Assembly (NCBI RefSeq): GCF_027595985.1
Contig: NC_073305.1
Location: forward strand, 31,458,939 to 31,522,938
Source: Sorex araneus
Taxonomy: Eukaryota; Chordata; Mammalia; Eulipotyphla; Soricidae
Length of the DNA stretch: 64,000 nucleotides
Direction of reading: 5' to 3'
The position numbers were made by a program, and so were the translations under genes. This document shows, piece by piece, positions 30,971 through 40,841 of the stretch (positions within the stretch are counted from its first letter, which is position 1; the number at the start of each line of letters is the position of its first letter). The notes under the pieces were generated by a model. The model saw nothing but the letters and a program-made list of their open reading frames with translations. It had not been told where the DNA came from and ran no database searches.

Positions 30971-31134
30971 GGGTCAGAGAGATAGTATAGAGGATAGGGC
31001 GCCTGCTTTGCCACAGTTGACCCAAATTTAATTTAATCCTCTATGGCCCCCAAGCACTCCCAGAAGCAATCCCAGAGCAGGAGCCAGGAGTAAACGCTGA
31101 GCACTGCAGGGTGTGTCCAAAGAACCAACCAAAC
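30971..31134 (+). mobile_element. SOR-A SINE, diverged
   Basis: GGGTCAGAGAGATAGTATAG through GCAGGGTGTGTCC. Its tail was later hit by the next SINE. Confidence 0.78.
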
Positions 31135-31135
31135 A

Positions 31136-31320
31136 GGGGCTGGAGCAATAGCACAGCGGGTAGGGCGTTTGCCTTTGCACGTGGCTGAACCGGGTTCGAT
31201 TCCCAGCACCCCATATGGCCCCCTGAGCACTGCCAGGAGTAATTCCTGAGTGCATGAGCCAAGATTAACTCCTGTGCATCACCGGGGTAACCCAAAAAGA
31301 AAAAAAAAAACAAAAATAAA
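31136..31320 (+). mobile_element. SOR-A SINE nested in a SINE tail
   Basis: Near-consensus copy with an 18-bp TSD CAAAGAACCAACCAAACA (31118-31135 and 31321-31338). Confidence 0.95.
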
Positions 31321-31354
31321 CAAAGAACCAACCAAACAAATGAAAATCTTCAAA

Positions 31355-31512
31355 GGTATATGTTGGTTTTAATCCAGCAAGGTCACTTAATAGGAAAATT
31401 TCCTATAGATAGATTCATCTGTGTGCAAAAAATGACACCTGATAATCACTGCAGCATCTTTTTTATGAAGCAAATATTGGAATCTGCTTAAGTGAAAACA
31501 AATTAAAAAGGA
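31355..31512 (+). repeat. Local duplicate, copy 2
   Basis: Partner of 30815-30970, again immediately followed by a plus-strand SINE. Confidence 0.7.
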
Positions 31513-31850
31513 GGGTGACCAGAGCGATAGAACAGCTGGTAGGGTACTTGCCATGCATGCAGTAGACCCAGGCTCGATCCCTGACATCCCATATGGGACC
31601 CCAAGCAGGAGACCCACTTGGGGCTTCTGGTTCCTTCCACAGCTTTCTCTTTGCTGCCAGAGTGATCTCTTACAGTGATTCCCAACCTTTTCCTGACACG
31701 CCCTCCCCCATGCAATTTTCATGAGTGGCCCCTTTGGAATATCTTTGAGTGCAGAGTGCAGAGCCTTGAGTTCCAGAGTGCAGAGCCAAGAGCAACCCCT
31801 GAGCACCATCAGGTGTGGCCCCCAACAAGTAAACAAACAAACAAAAAACA
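31513..31850 (+). mobile_element. SOR-A SINE interrupted by copied DNA
   Basis: The head half (31513-31605) and body half (from about 31747) flank a block identical to DNA 2.15 kb downstream. The body half carries a stuttered GAGTGCAGAG repeat. Confidence 0.85.
31615..31748 (+). repeat. 134-bp copied block inside a SINE
   Basis: It aligns without gaps to 33769-33902 at a constant offset of 2154 with four mismatches (about 97%). It lacks A-tail and TSD. Confidence 0.93.
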
Positions 31851-32025
31851 GGGGCTGGAGAGATAGAGTCCAGCTGGTAGGGCACTTGCCTTGCACACGC
31901 CCGACCTGGGTTCCATCTCTGGCATCACATATGGTCGCCCCAGCACCACGAGCAAGGATCCCTGGGTGCAGAGCCAGGAGAAAGTCCTAAGCACAGCCTG
32001 GTGTGTCTCAAAAGCAAAGAAACGA
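31851..32025 (+). mobile_element. SOR-A SINE
   Basis: GGGGCTGGAGAGATAGAGTC through CCTGGTGTGTCTC. Confidence 0.85.
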
Positions 32026-32029
32026 AACT

Positions 32030-32395
32030 ACGCCTAAGGATGCTTTCTCGCTGATGCGGCATGACTGAATAGCTTCTGCGCTGGGAAAGGCAGTGGGTGG
32101 GGGCGGCGGCAGGCACTGCCAGCCTCCCTGTGCCTTTCTCTGTCAGGGCCACAGGGAGAGAGGCCTTGGTCCCTGAGTGGGAGCAGAGGGACAGGTGTCA
32201 CCTCAGGGAGGAAGCCGTCAGGCGCCCGTGAGCAATCTGTCCCTCTCTGCTTTGTGACCCTGAGAGCAGGACACTCCAGATGGTGGGACTGCGTGGGTGA
32301 GCAGAGAGGGGGAGGGAGGGAAGCACAGACAGCCCAGGACAGAAGCCGCTAAGATGTCTGGTGTATTCCTGCCATCTCATTCATTTTTGCTGCTG
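32030..32395. other. Unique stretch, no gene seen
   Basis: GC-moderate sequence without recognised features. Confidence 0.5.
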
Positions 32396-32399
32396 TTGT

Positions 32400-32557
32400 T
32401 GCTTAAGGGGGCAATACCCCCAGAATTAGAGTGCTCCTGGCTCTGTGCTCAGGGCTCGCTCTCAGCAGTTGCAGGGGCCCATGTGGTGCCAAGGGCAGAA
32501 TGTGGGCCTCCTGCATGCAAACCAGCACTGCAGGCCTTTGAGCTCTCTCTCCAGGCT
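32400..32557 (-). mobile_element. SOR-A SINE, diverged
   Basis: GCTCCTGGCTCTGTGCTCAG and GAGCTCTCTCTCCAG. Confidence 0.65.
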
Positions 32558-32625
32558 AGAACATCAACTATTTTATCCTGATTCGGGCTGGCTAGTATAA
32601 TTGCTTTTGTGCAATAAAAGAAAAA

Positions 32626-32755
32626 AGACAGGGTGAGGGAAACAGCACAAAAATTGCATGTATACCTCGCATGCAGGATGCCCGGGTTCCATCCCCCGCA
32701 CAGAGTCCCTTAAGCACCACCAGGAGCAGCCCCCCAAGCACAGAGCTAGGAGTAG

Positions 32756-32757
<2 letters not shown>
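32626..32757 (+). mobile_element. SOR-A SINE, diverged
   Basis: GGGTTCCATCCCC and AGCACCACCAGGAGCAGCC; it ends in a TG array in place of an A-tail. Confidence 0.7.

Positions 32758-32807
<50 letters not shown>
32757..32807. repeat. (TG)n microsatellite
   Basis: About 25 TG units. Confidence 0.98.
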
Positions 32808-32810
<3 letters not shown>

Positions 32811-32974
32811 AAAAATCAAAAAGAGGGGGGGGAAAAGTAATAGAGAGTGTTATTTTCTAATTTACAGGGATGCATCAAACACTAACAAGAGAAACTACAG
32901 GGGAACCTGGGGAAGGGAATTGCCACATTCCACTTGCTGTTATTTATACATTCTTGTTCTTCTTGTTGCTATTG

Positions 32975-33087
32975 GCTTTGGGCCAGAGCCAGGAGGGCTC
33001 AGGGCACCACATGCAGTGCCATACATGAACCAGCATTGGCTACATGCGAGGCAAGCACCTTAGCCCTTTACTATACCTCCAGCCCCT
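32975..33087 (-). mobile_element. SOR-A SINE, partial
   Basis: GCCATACATGAACCAGC and CTATACCTCCAGCCCC. Confidence 0.6.
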
Positions 33088-33152
33088 CTACCTTACTGTT
33101 TTAAAGCAACATGTAGCTCTTATTTGGGGGTTTTGTTTGGTTGGTTGATTTT

Positions 33153-33310
33153 GATTTGGGGCCATACCCAGCAATGCCCAGAGGTTACTCCTGGCTCTGC
33201 ACTCAGGAAGTACTCCTGGTGGTGCTTGGGGCACCCTATGGGGTATCAGGGATCAAACCAGGGTCAGCCTCAAACAAGGCAAGCGCCTTATCCACTGTAC
33301 CATCACTCTG
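33153..33310 (-). mobile_element. SOR-A SINE, diverged
   Basis: GGGGCCATACCCAGCAATGC through CTGTACCATCACTC. Confidence 0.82.
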
Positions 33311-33323
33311 TCTTTATTTTGTG

Positions 33324-33497
33324 GTTTTTTTTTTTTTGGGGGGGTCACACCTGGCGATGCACAGGGGTTACTCCTGACTCTGCACTCAGGAATTACCCCT
33401 GGCCTAGCTCAGGGGACCATATGGGATGCTGGGATTTGAACCCGGGTCGGCCGCGTGCAAGGCAAACGCCCTACCCGCTGTGCTATCTCTCCAGCCC
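33324..33497 (-). mobile_element. SOR-A SINE
   Basis: Near-consensus copy with TSD TATTTTGTG (33315-33323 and 33498-33506). Confidence 0.94.
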
Positions 33498-33768
33498 TAT
33501 TTTGTGTTTTTAATGGCTTGTAATGAAATCTTGGAGAGTGGCTCATCTCGTATCATGTGAACTGGTGCTCTGAGGCAGGTCTTCATCCAGCTGTGTCTTC
33601 CACTGCGCAGCGATGCCCATAGGAGATGCTTCCTGTTGGAAAATCGCCTCCTTCCCCGTTCTCCTGAGCCAGAGTCTAGAGTCTCCCACCAGATTCTCCA
33701 GGTCCTCAGTGGAACGTCTACTCTCCACGCAGCCACCAGGATTACAGTCACACCCCGCTACCTCACTG

Positions 33769-33902
33769 CACTTGGGGCTTCTGGTTCCTTCCACAGCTTT
33801 CTCTTTGCTGCCAGAGTGATCTCTTACAGTGATTCCCAACCTTTTCCTGACCCGCCCTCCCCCATGCAATTTTCATGAGTGACCCCTTTGGAACATCCTT
33901 GA
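33769..33902 (+). repeat. Source block of the 31.6-kb copy
   Basis: Here the block sits in continuous unique sequence, so this is probably the original of the copy inside the SINE at 31615. Confidence 0.85.
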
Positions 33903-33942
33903 AGGTCACAGAGGAATGTAAGGTAGCAGTTGAGAAACACTG
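33827..33942. mobile_element. hAT-like non-autonomous mini-element
   Basis: It starts CAGTGATTCCCAACC and ends CAGTTGAGAAACACTG, imperfect inverted ends of the type seen in Charlie-like hAT elements. No clean 8-bp TSD was found. Confidence 0.5.
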
Positions 33943-33944
33943 TT

Positions 33945-34510
33945 TTAGAGGACAAAGATACTCACATAACCTATCAGCCTTAATATTTAATAGTTCCCAT
34001 TTCTCCTAATGATTAAAAAAAAATTCCTCTAGTAGGCAACTCCCCTAAGCTGGCCCTTGTTTCCCGGTCTGCACCCTCTGAGTCTGCTTCTGTTCTCCAT
34101 GACACTCACTGGATTTTCAGGGTTTCAGAAACAAACAAAATTTCAATGGCTAATTTTCTTCGTCAGGGAGTCTTTGCCTTCTGTGAGCTGCTGTCTCTCC
34201 CACAGATACTTCTCCTCACCCTCTACCCCCACCCTTCAGAGCACCGCCTTTGCTCTCTCCAGCAGGCACCTGACTTCCTCTGTTCCCAGGGGGTGAGGTC
34301 TCTTCCCAGAGCCACCTCCAAGTAGGACACTCCGTTTCTTTCTGCAACATTGTATCCCAGCTTCTTGGCAAGGACTTCTGGGAACACCCGTTGAGTAAGC
34401 AAATGAAAAGACTCAAGAGCAGAATCAAGTTCAGGGTAGGTGGTATTTGTTTTTTAATCAAGGAGAAACAATGTTAAGTCTGGTTATTTCATCTTTGAAG
34501 ACTGCAAGTT
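33945..34510. other. Unique stretch, no gene seen
   Basis: No repeat or exon identified. Confidence 0.5.
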
Positions 34511-34512
34511 CC

Positions 34513-34678
34513 AAGACCAGAGTGACAGGATAGCGGGTGGGGCCTTTGCCTTGTGAGTGTTTGGCCCAGGACTGTTCCCTGGCAAATCATAAGATCCCCC
34601 AAGCACTGCCAGGAGTAACCCTTGACCATGGAAGGGAAGGGAAGGACAAGGGAAAGGAAGGGAGGGGAAGGGAGGGGA
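34513..34678 (+). mobile_element. SOR-A SINE with GGAAG tail
   Basis: TSD TGCAAGTTCC flanks a diverged copy whose tail is a GGGAAGG-rich purine run (34630-34678). Confidence 0.82.
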
Positions 34679-34689
34679 TTGCAAGTTCC

Positions 34690-34840
34690 GGGGTTGGAGA
34701 GCTGGTACAGGGGTTAAGGTGTTTGCCTTGCATGTGACTGAACCCAGTTTGATCCACTGCACTGCACAATCCCCCGAGAATCCCCGGGAGCAGATCTGGA
34801 GGCCTCCATGCATTACAGGGTGGCCCCCAGGGGTCCCTGG
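34690..34840 (+). mobile_element. SOR-A SINE, diverged
   Basis: GGGGTTGGAGAGCTGGTACA, CAGTTTGATCC and ATCCCCGGGAGCAG. Confidence 0.68.
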
Positions 34841-35127
34841 TGCCACAGGGCCTCAGCGGCAACGCATCCTCAGGCCCTTACATCAACCCATTGGTCCAGT
34901 TAATGATTGCAGGAAGGGGTTTCAGGGGGCTTGCTGAGCATCACTTGGAAATACCTCCTACCCCCTACCCGCCCACCCCACAACACACACAAAAAAGTTA
35001 ATGAGTTTTCCAAGTGACTTAAGCTAACTGGTAGCCCAGACTAGGTTAACAGTAATAACCATAGTAATACCATCTGGCTAAAGGATGACTCCCAAGTTAA
35101 AGGCATGTGAGTGTTAAAAGAAACAAC

Positions 35128-35270
35128 AGGGTGGGGCAGGAGAGCGCTCCACAGGAGAGCTCATGCTTGGCATGCAGCAGGCCTGGGTTCCAACCCTGGC
35201 ACCACAGGGCCGCTGAGCACCATAGGTGTGATCCCTGACCAGGGGGTAACTCCCTAACAACAACAAATAA
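35128..35270 (+). mobile_element. SOR-A SINE, diverged
   Basis: GGGTGGGGCAGGAGAGC, CTGGGTTCCAACCCTGGC and an ACAACAAATAAAC tail. Confidence 0.65.
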
Positions 35271-35488
35271 ACTAAAACAAGTAACAGAGTCTCACAGCTT
35301 CCCTCACCTGACTCCCACGCTCCATTGAGAATCGGATAAACTTTGATAAGAGCGGATTATCATTGACTCCTGCCAGTGCTCAGCGGCCCTGTCAACAGTT
35401 AGTCTATTCCATGCCCTAAGGAAGTGAGATAAATGCCCAGATAAATTTCCAGAAAAAGATATCCTAGCAATTTCTTTTCTTTTTTCTT

Positions 35489-35490
<2 letters not shown>

Positions 35491-35574
<84 letters not shown>
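35491..35574. repeat. (CT)n microsatellite
   Basis: About 41 CT units, in the tail position of the following minus SINE. Confidence 0.98.
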
Positions 35575-35577
<3 letters not shown>

Positions 35578-35738
35578 TGGGTCACACCTGGAGATACTCA
35601 GGGGTTCCTCCTGTCTCTGTACTGAGGAATTACTCCTGGCAGTGCTCTCCGGGGACCATATGGGATGCCAGGGATAAAAGCTGGGTTAGCTGCATGCAAG
35701 GCAAATGCCGTACCCCCTCTACTATCACTCTGGACCCC
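35574..35738 (-). mobile_element. SOR-A SINE
   Basis: GGGTCACACCTGGAGATACTC through CTATCACTCTGGACCCC. Confidence 0.88.
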
Positions 35739-36020
35739 CCAAATTGGTAATTTTTCACTGGACTGTCCATAGCAATACCGAAGGTGAGTAAGTTCATTCC
35801 AGTCAGGTGTACTGAGAACATGTGTTAGAAGAGAATAACACACAACTAGAAATCAAAGTGGTGAAACATTGATTGAAGGACAGAGTAGATAAAGTCTTTC
35901 TTTGGGGGGTGGGGGCGGGGCGCAAGTATAGGTCTTATCTTGAATTAGGAAAATAAAATCCACCAACAGAATTCTGTGAGAATGTTTCCACTGCTACAGA
36001 AAAAATGAGAAATAAACACA

Positions 36021-36065
36021 CTTTTTTTTTCTTTTTGGGTGACACCGGGCGGTGCACAGGGAATG
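36021..36065 (-). mobile_element. SOR-A SINE, tail end only
   Basis: T-run and GGGTGACACCGGGCGGTGC; a severely 5'-truncated copy. Confidence 0.6.
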
Positions 36066-36159
36066 CAGCCCCGCCTCCGGCATCACTCCATGCACTCAGC
36101 CTCTAGTGCTCTCTCTCCTAACTAACGTTTGCTCTGTCAACTCCCAAGGCCTGGAATGA

Positions 36160-36188
36160 TTTCACAGCATTTGTGAAATGCTGTGAAA
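36160..36188. repeat. Perfect 13-bp hairpin palindrome
   Basis: TTTCACAGCATTT, loop GTG, then AAATGCTGTGAAA. The stem is perfect. Confidence 0.97.
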
Positions 36189-36328
36189 CTGACTAGTATG
36201 AAATGCCATAGAGGTTCCAGGAACAATTGTCCCATCGCAGTGACCTAAACTTGGGACACTCAGGGAAGCTGCTTAACACCACCCCAAGCCAACCCTGCCC
36301 AGCCCCACCCCGCCCCTGCCCACTTCTT

Positions 36329-36429
36329 CTTTTTTTTTTTTTTTTTTTTGCTTTTTGAGTCACTCCTGGTGATGCACAGGGGTTGCTCCTGGCTCTGCAC
36401 TCAGGAATTGCTCCTGGCGGTGCTCAGGA
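36329..36429 (-). mobile_element. SOR-A SINE, 5'-truncated
   Basis: Tail and half the body remain between CTGCCCACTT and CTTGCCCACTT, so it was truncated at insertion. Confidence 0.88.
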
Positions 36430-36526
36430 CTTGCCCACTTTTTGCCTGAAGCTTTTCGTTGCTTTTTTATCCTTTGAAACAGTATGTGCGGAGACTCTGA
36501 GCCGGGTAAATGAATGGCATGTGCAT

Positions 36527-36649
36527 GGGCCAGAGAGATCATTCAAAGGCTTGGTACTGCTCATGGCACCTCGTGCCTGCAGGCACCCCTTGGGCACTGA
36601 GCAAGGAGTAGCCCCCCTGAGCACTGCCAGGTGTGCCCTCAGATCAATG
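36527..36649 (+). mobile_element. Degenerate SINE
   Basis: GGGCCAGAGAGATCATTC and GAGCACTGCCAGGTGTGCCC. Confidence 0.55.
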
Positions 36650-36667
36650 GAAAAAGTAGTCTGTTCT

Positions 36668-36848
36668 TTTGTTTTTGTTTTTTTTGCTTTTTGGGTCATA
36701 CCCAGCAATGCCCAGGGGTTACTCCTGGCTTTGCACTCAGGAATTACTCCTGGCAGTGCTTGGGGGACCATATGGGATGCCAGGGATCGAACCTGGGTCA
36801 GCTGCGTGCAAGGCAAATGCCCTACCCGCTGTGCTATCGCTCCGGCCC
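36668..36848 (-). mobile_element. SOR-A SINE
   Basis: Full length with perfect 16-bp TSD AAAAGTAGTCTGTTCT (36652-36667 and 36849-36864). Confidence 0.96.
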
Positions 36849-36869
36849 AAAAGTAGTCTGTTCTAAACC

Positions 36870-37475
36870 AACCCCCAGCTCTATTTCTAGCATCAGTTGG
36901 TGTCTCCTTTGAGTGCCGGCCCTGGCCTGTCTCTCTGCAGTCATTCAGTCTGTGGCCAGGCTGGCCCCTCTGTCTGGAAGAGCTCCCGTGTGCTCCCCAC
37001 TGCCCGGCCTTCCCCCTTGGGCTCCACTCTCTGCGTGCCCTCCCCCCGCTCTCCCCCGTTAGCCCAAGTAAGCCGGGAGCAGAGTGCACACGCCCCCATG
37101 GCACTCAGGGCATTCCTCCCCTCAGCCCCATGCCTCTCCATCCTCAGCTAAGTACCCCATCTGTCACAGCCCCAAGGGGAGAGGGCCTTCCTCTCAGAAC
37201 CGCACCCAAACTGCACCTTCTAGGTGCACATACGGGCATGTGGTTGTCTGAAGGCCCTGGTTTGGGGGTGGCTTATGACGGCCCCCACCGACAGCAGAGA
37301 GGATTGTGAGGCCACCCAAGGCCGGCAGCTCTCCACAGCACACGGCATGGGGAAGCCACAGCAAACAACACGGGAGTGCCAGGAGCAGCAGCAGAAGTTG
37401 GAAAGGAGCCGAGGAGGAGGTAGATGGTGACAACATAAGAGAACTGAGTGGTGGTGGTGGGGAGGGGGGAGGGGG
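36870..37475. other. Unique GC-moderate stretch
   Basis: No gene is supported. A G-rich run at about 37447-37480 (GGTGGGGAGGGGGGAGGGGG) could form a G-quadruplex. Confidence 0.5.
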
Positions 37476-37477
37476 TG

Positions 37478-37580
37478 GCAGGAGGTGGTACAGCAGGTAG
37501 GGGTCATGCCTAGCATGCACCCGACCCGGTTCAAATCCTGGCACCACAAGGTCCCCCCAGCATCACAGGGTGTAGCCCTG
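37478..37580 (+). mobile_element. Degenerate SINE
   Basis: GGTACAGCAGGTAGGGGTC and CCGGTTCAAATCCTGGC. Confidence 0.55.
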
Positions 37581-37584
37581 GAGG

Positions 37585-38070
37585 TCCCAGCACCAGGAGG
37601 TGGCCCGGATATCGCTGGCAGTGCAGGGCTTGAGCGGTGTCACATTCTTGGGCTGTGGCCTTGACCTTGCCAGCCTGGTTGGCTGAGAATCACCAGTGGG
37701 GGCCAAGGAGGAGGAGGAGGAAGAGAAGAAAAGGAAGAACAACATATGGGGTGAACTCAGTGACCTAGCTCAGATTCCTGGGCTGTTTCTAAAGTGGTGT
37801 CTAGCTTCTGCCAGTTGCCAGGGATGTTCTGCCATGATACTTGCCTACACCATTCCTGCTGTCATAGAGACTGTCTCCAGGCAGCAAATTAGATGCACCA
37901 TGGTGTCTCCAAGCTCTGCAGAGTTGGCACTGTCCTATCACAAAACTGGTTCATTCTTTGTCTTGCTGGCTGCCCAGCCCTCATGGGGAAGGTGACATGC
38001 AGCAGGCCAATGTCATCAGTACCGTCTCTTAGACAACCAAGGCGGGACACTGGCAAAGAGGCTCTGTCTC
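37585..38070. other. Unique stretch, no gene seen
   Basis: No recognised feature. Confidence 0.5.
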
Positions 38071-38101
38071 AAAACACGCTCCCCCCCCTGCCCCTCCTCG
38101 C

Positions 38102-38300
38102 AGGGCTGGAGCAATAGCACAGCGGGTAGGGCATTTGTCTTGCACATGGCTGACCAGGGTTCGATTCCCAGCATCCCATATGGTCCCCTGAGCACCGCCA
38201 GGAGTAATTCCTAAGTGCATGAGCCAGGAGTAAACCCTGAGCATCACCAGTTGTGACCCAAAAAACAAAAACAAAGCAAAACAACAAAAATACAAACAAA
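38102..38300 (+). mobile_element. SOR-A SINE
   Basis: Near-consensus copy with a long AAC-rich tail. The likely TSD (AACACGCTCCCCC, with T for C at the third base in the right copy) leaves about 15 extra bases before the head. Confidence 0.92.
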
Positions 38301-38319
38301 AAAATACGCTCCCCCACCC

Positions 38320-39489
38320 TCACTCCCAGTCAAAACTGTAGCTTCTCCCCAACTTCCTCCAAATGTTGGCACTATCTGCAAAAGGGTATAAAGAGTAACA
38401 ACTCTACTCTCTACCATAACCACAACCGGTGTTCTGTATTTATCTCCTCCATTCCTGTCCCACTTTCCCAGTTTCACTTTACTTCTCCATCACTACACAT
38501 CTAGTGTTCACAGCTGAACTAGCAGAAAGGAAACCACATTCTTTATTCTACCAACATCTTGCCCACGGGCTTCCTCTTTTTCGACTATCTTTGTAAAATA
38601 AAGAACTACTCACTGTCTTCTGTGGGGGAGGGGCGGGGAGAAAGCACAGTACTTGATCAATAAGCACCACGCACAGGACAGGAATGGAAGTCTCCAGGTG
38701 AGAAAGAAGCCTTTTTGACTTCCAAAGGCTAAACATGGGTTCATTATTTAATGAAAATTTTTAATGCATGTAGACCCAAGTACACGAGTTCATTGTTTAA
38801 TTGGACAAATCAGTTATGTCACACAGATGCAAGAAAATAATAATGAGGTGTAATTAGTCTGTCTTCAGCTTCATCCCTTGGTAGGTAACTGATTACTGCA
38901 AGTAAGTGAGAGCAGGGCCTTCAGTGAGCCCGCTGAGAAAACATGTATCATCCAATCTAAGTTCTTCCTTCAGCAAGCAGCATTAAGTAGCTTAGATAAA
39001 CTCTTCATACTATGAAAAGAAGACAAACAGGCCTATTTTTCTAGTACTAGTGTAATCTGCTTCTTGGGTTTCCACTATTATTTCAGTTCTCTGACTCGAT
39101 TTTGAATGCAATTTGTAATCAAATTCACCTCTGAATTAAAAATAAAAAACAATTTAAAAAAACCCAGAGACTTCAGTGCAGTGAAAATGTACCAACGGGC
39201 TGTTGACCTTGTCCTTCCCGCAGCGTCCAACCTGGTGCTGGATCAAGCAGCCACACAGAACGAAGAAAGCACGTTCTAGATATCTGGAGGAGGTTGGAAG
39301 CAGTCTCACAGCCACAAACTCTCCCGGTGCCCCGGGGAAGGGCAAGGAGGGAGCAGGTCTTGCCCAAGGTGTGGCAAGGGCGATACCAAGGCACCCAGGT
39401 CTCGCTGAACCTGAAAAGCGCCCGGGGTCTCCCTACTGTGAGGTCCCAGAGGTCTCAGAAACTCCCAAGTTCGCTAAAAAAAAAAGTTC
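38320..39489. other. Repeat-poor DNA upstream of the promoter
   Basis: About 1.2 kb almost free of SINEs, partly AT-rich, directly before the CpG island. No exon seen; proximal regulatory sequence is plausible. Confidence 0.55.
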
Positions 39490-39659
39490 AAGGATGCCTT
39501 GCGGAGAGAAGGGCATGCGCGAGAGACCGCCCCCCGCGACCCCTCGCACGGCACAGCGGGGGCCCGGGCTCAGCCAGCTCTCTCCAAGCTTTGCGCAAGC
39601 AATTCGGACAGCACGTGGCCCGCTAGGCGCCGCGGGGGCATTGGGCGCGTGGCGGCCGG

Positions 39660-39685
39660 ACTACAAGTTCCGGCGTGCTTTGCGG
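39660..39685 (+). promoter_or_regulatory. ZNF143/THAP11-like promoter motif
   Basis: The string ACTACAAGTTCCGGCGTGCT followed by TTGCGG closely resembles the long ZNF143/THAP11 promoter element (ACTACAATTCCCAGMATGC followed by a GCG). It lies about 290 bp upstream of the GPD1L start codon and just before the first GC box. The centre TTCCGGC departs from the usual TTCCCAG, which also creates an ETS-like CCGG core. Binding is inferred from motif resemblance only. Confidence 0.5.
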
Positions 39686-39951
39686 CAGGTTTAGGGGCGG
39701 GGACCCAGCCGGGCCCAGGCCGTCCGCCGAACAGGGCGCGCGTAAAGCATCTCGGGAAGATCGGGGGCGGGGCCTCCCGGGCTGTCACTGTAGCCCGGGG
39801 CTCCCGGGCGGGGGCGGCCGCTGCCATTGGCGGAGAGGTGGGAGGGGCGGGGCGCCGGGCGCCGCTGCGGGTTAAGGCCGAGCGGGTGGGGAGGGAGGCG
39901 AGGCTGCTGGCCTGGGGAGCATTGGCGGAGCAGCTGCGTTCCAGCCTGGCC

Positions 39952-39998
39952 ATGGCCGCGGCGCCCCTCAAAGTGTGCATCGTGGGCTCGGGAAACTG
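39952..39998 (+). CDS. GPD1L: GPD1L coding exon 1
   Basis: This exon encodes residues 1-15 and the first two bases of codon 16 of glycerol-3-phosphate dehydrogenase 1-like. That enzyme is a cytoplasmic and membrane-associated NAD-dependent dehydrogenase (DHAP to sn-glycerol-3-phosphate), known in other mammals to modulate the cardiac sodium channel SCN5A. The peptide MAAAPLKVCIVGSGN plus a split Trp is the first beta strand and the start of the GxGxxG dinucleotide-binding loop of the Rossmann fold. The ATG sits in a good Kozak context (GCCATGG). The donor is G|GTGAGC at 39999, leaving phase 2. Reading through the donor gives TGG then TGA, so the frame needs splicing. The N-terminus matches GPD1L as I remember it, and the MAAAPLK start distinguishes it from its paralogue GPD1. 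Confidence 0.96.
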
Positions 39999-40474
39999 GT
40001 GAGCTGCTGCGACTCGCGGCGCGTGCTCGCTCTGCCTCCAGGAAACCTGCCTCCCCGGGGCGGAGGAGGAGGGGCCGCGCGCTCCTGTCGCGGCGTGGGC
40101 ACCGGGCACCGGCGCGCAGGGCAGGCGCTCTGGGCAGCTTGGCGGTGGGATCGGGCCGGGCACTGTGCACCCGGGGAGGCCGCAAGCGAGGCAGTGGCCT
40201 GGGAGGCCCCGGGCCTGCGGGTCGGGGCGAGACAGCGCGGAGAGACAGTGCCGCCCGGCCGCGGGCACCTGCCTGCGCCCGGGTACCGCGCGCAGGGGGC
40301 ACCTGCTCGCCGCGCCCGGCTCTTGGGCTCCTGACTCAAAAGTGCGGCAGATCCGGATCCCGGATCGCTGGTTCGAGACTTGCCAGGAGGAGGCTCAAAC
40401 GTTGCGGCTATAGTTTCCGTGTCGAGGAAATCGAGGGCCAAAAGACGTTTTGCGCCTCAAGTCGTGACAGGTCA

Positions 40475-40793
40475 AAGGAGCGGCTTTTATTCCACCCGGT
40501 GGCCTAGTAACGTTGTATCGGGAGAAAAAAACCAAACCCGAGTTCCGATAAGGCCTGGTCCGCAGAGAGCGCAGGGATGCTGGATATTCGGCGGGAAGAA
40601 GGTGTTTGCAAATCTTTTACCTTGCTGCCAGGCTTCGTTTGACTTCTGCATTTATCAGACACTTTGTGCCAGGCACTCTTGTGCCCCCTTGATAACTGCC
40701 AGCTCTTTGCGTTCCTTTCATACCGTGATGGGTTTGGGTGAACATGGAAGGATTGTAGGAGAGCCGGTACAGTAGAGCATAGAACATTTCAGG

Positions 40794-40795
<2 letters not shown>
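40475..40795. other. GPD1L: Unique intronic stretch
   Basis: Start of intron 1 beyond the CpG island, without recognised repeats. Confidence 0.5.

Positions 40796-40796
<1 letters not shown>

Positions 40797-40841
<45 letters not shown>

Larger units (their letters stand above)
39490..40470 (+). promoter_or_regulatory. GPD1L: CpG-island promoter of GPD1L
   Basis: This GC- and CpG-rich block spans coding exon 1 and lacks SINEs, unlike nearly everything around it. Three GGGGCGGGG GC boxes (Sp/KLF type) lie at 39694-39702, 39764-39772 and 39844-39852. Inverted CCAAT boxes (ATTGG, NF-Y type) lie at 39826-39830 and 39921-39925, both inside the same CATTGGCGGAG context, and a third ATTGG is at 39640. 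A CACGTG E-box is at 39612-39617. No TATA box precedes the ATG, so a dispersed-start housekeeping promoter is likely. I see no ATG between about 39730 and the start codon, so a 5' UTR starting there would carry no uORF. The exact transcription start cannot be read from the sequence. Confidence 0.85.

Noticed and set aside
33543-33869. Possible coding exon on the minus strand (about 108 codons)
   Set aside because: No known domain was recognised, and part of the frame is the copied block and hAT-like element. The apparent protein match at 31503-31715 is only the DNA duplication.
36424-37104. 226-codon minus-strand open frame
   Set aside because: Much of it is antisense SOR-A and old SINE sequence; the rest has no recognised homology.
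39499-39951. Open frame continuing upstream of the GPD1L ATG in the same frame
   Set aside because: It has no in-frame ATG and lies in CpG-rich promoter DNA, where stop codons are rare. The MAAAPLK start in a good Kozak context fits the family.
39570-40302. Long minus-strand open frames of 200-230 codons across the CpG island
   Set aside because: They are Pro/Arg/Ala-rich compositional frames opposite the promoter and exon 1, with no recognisable domain.
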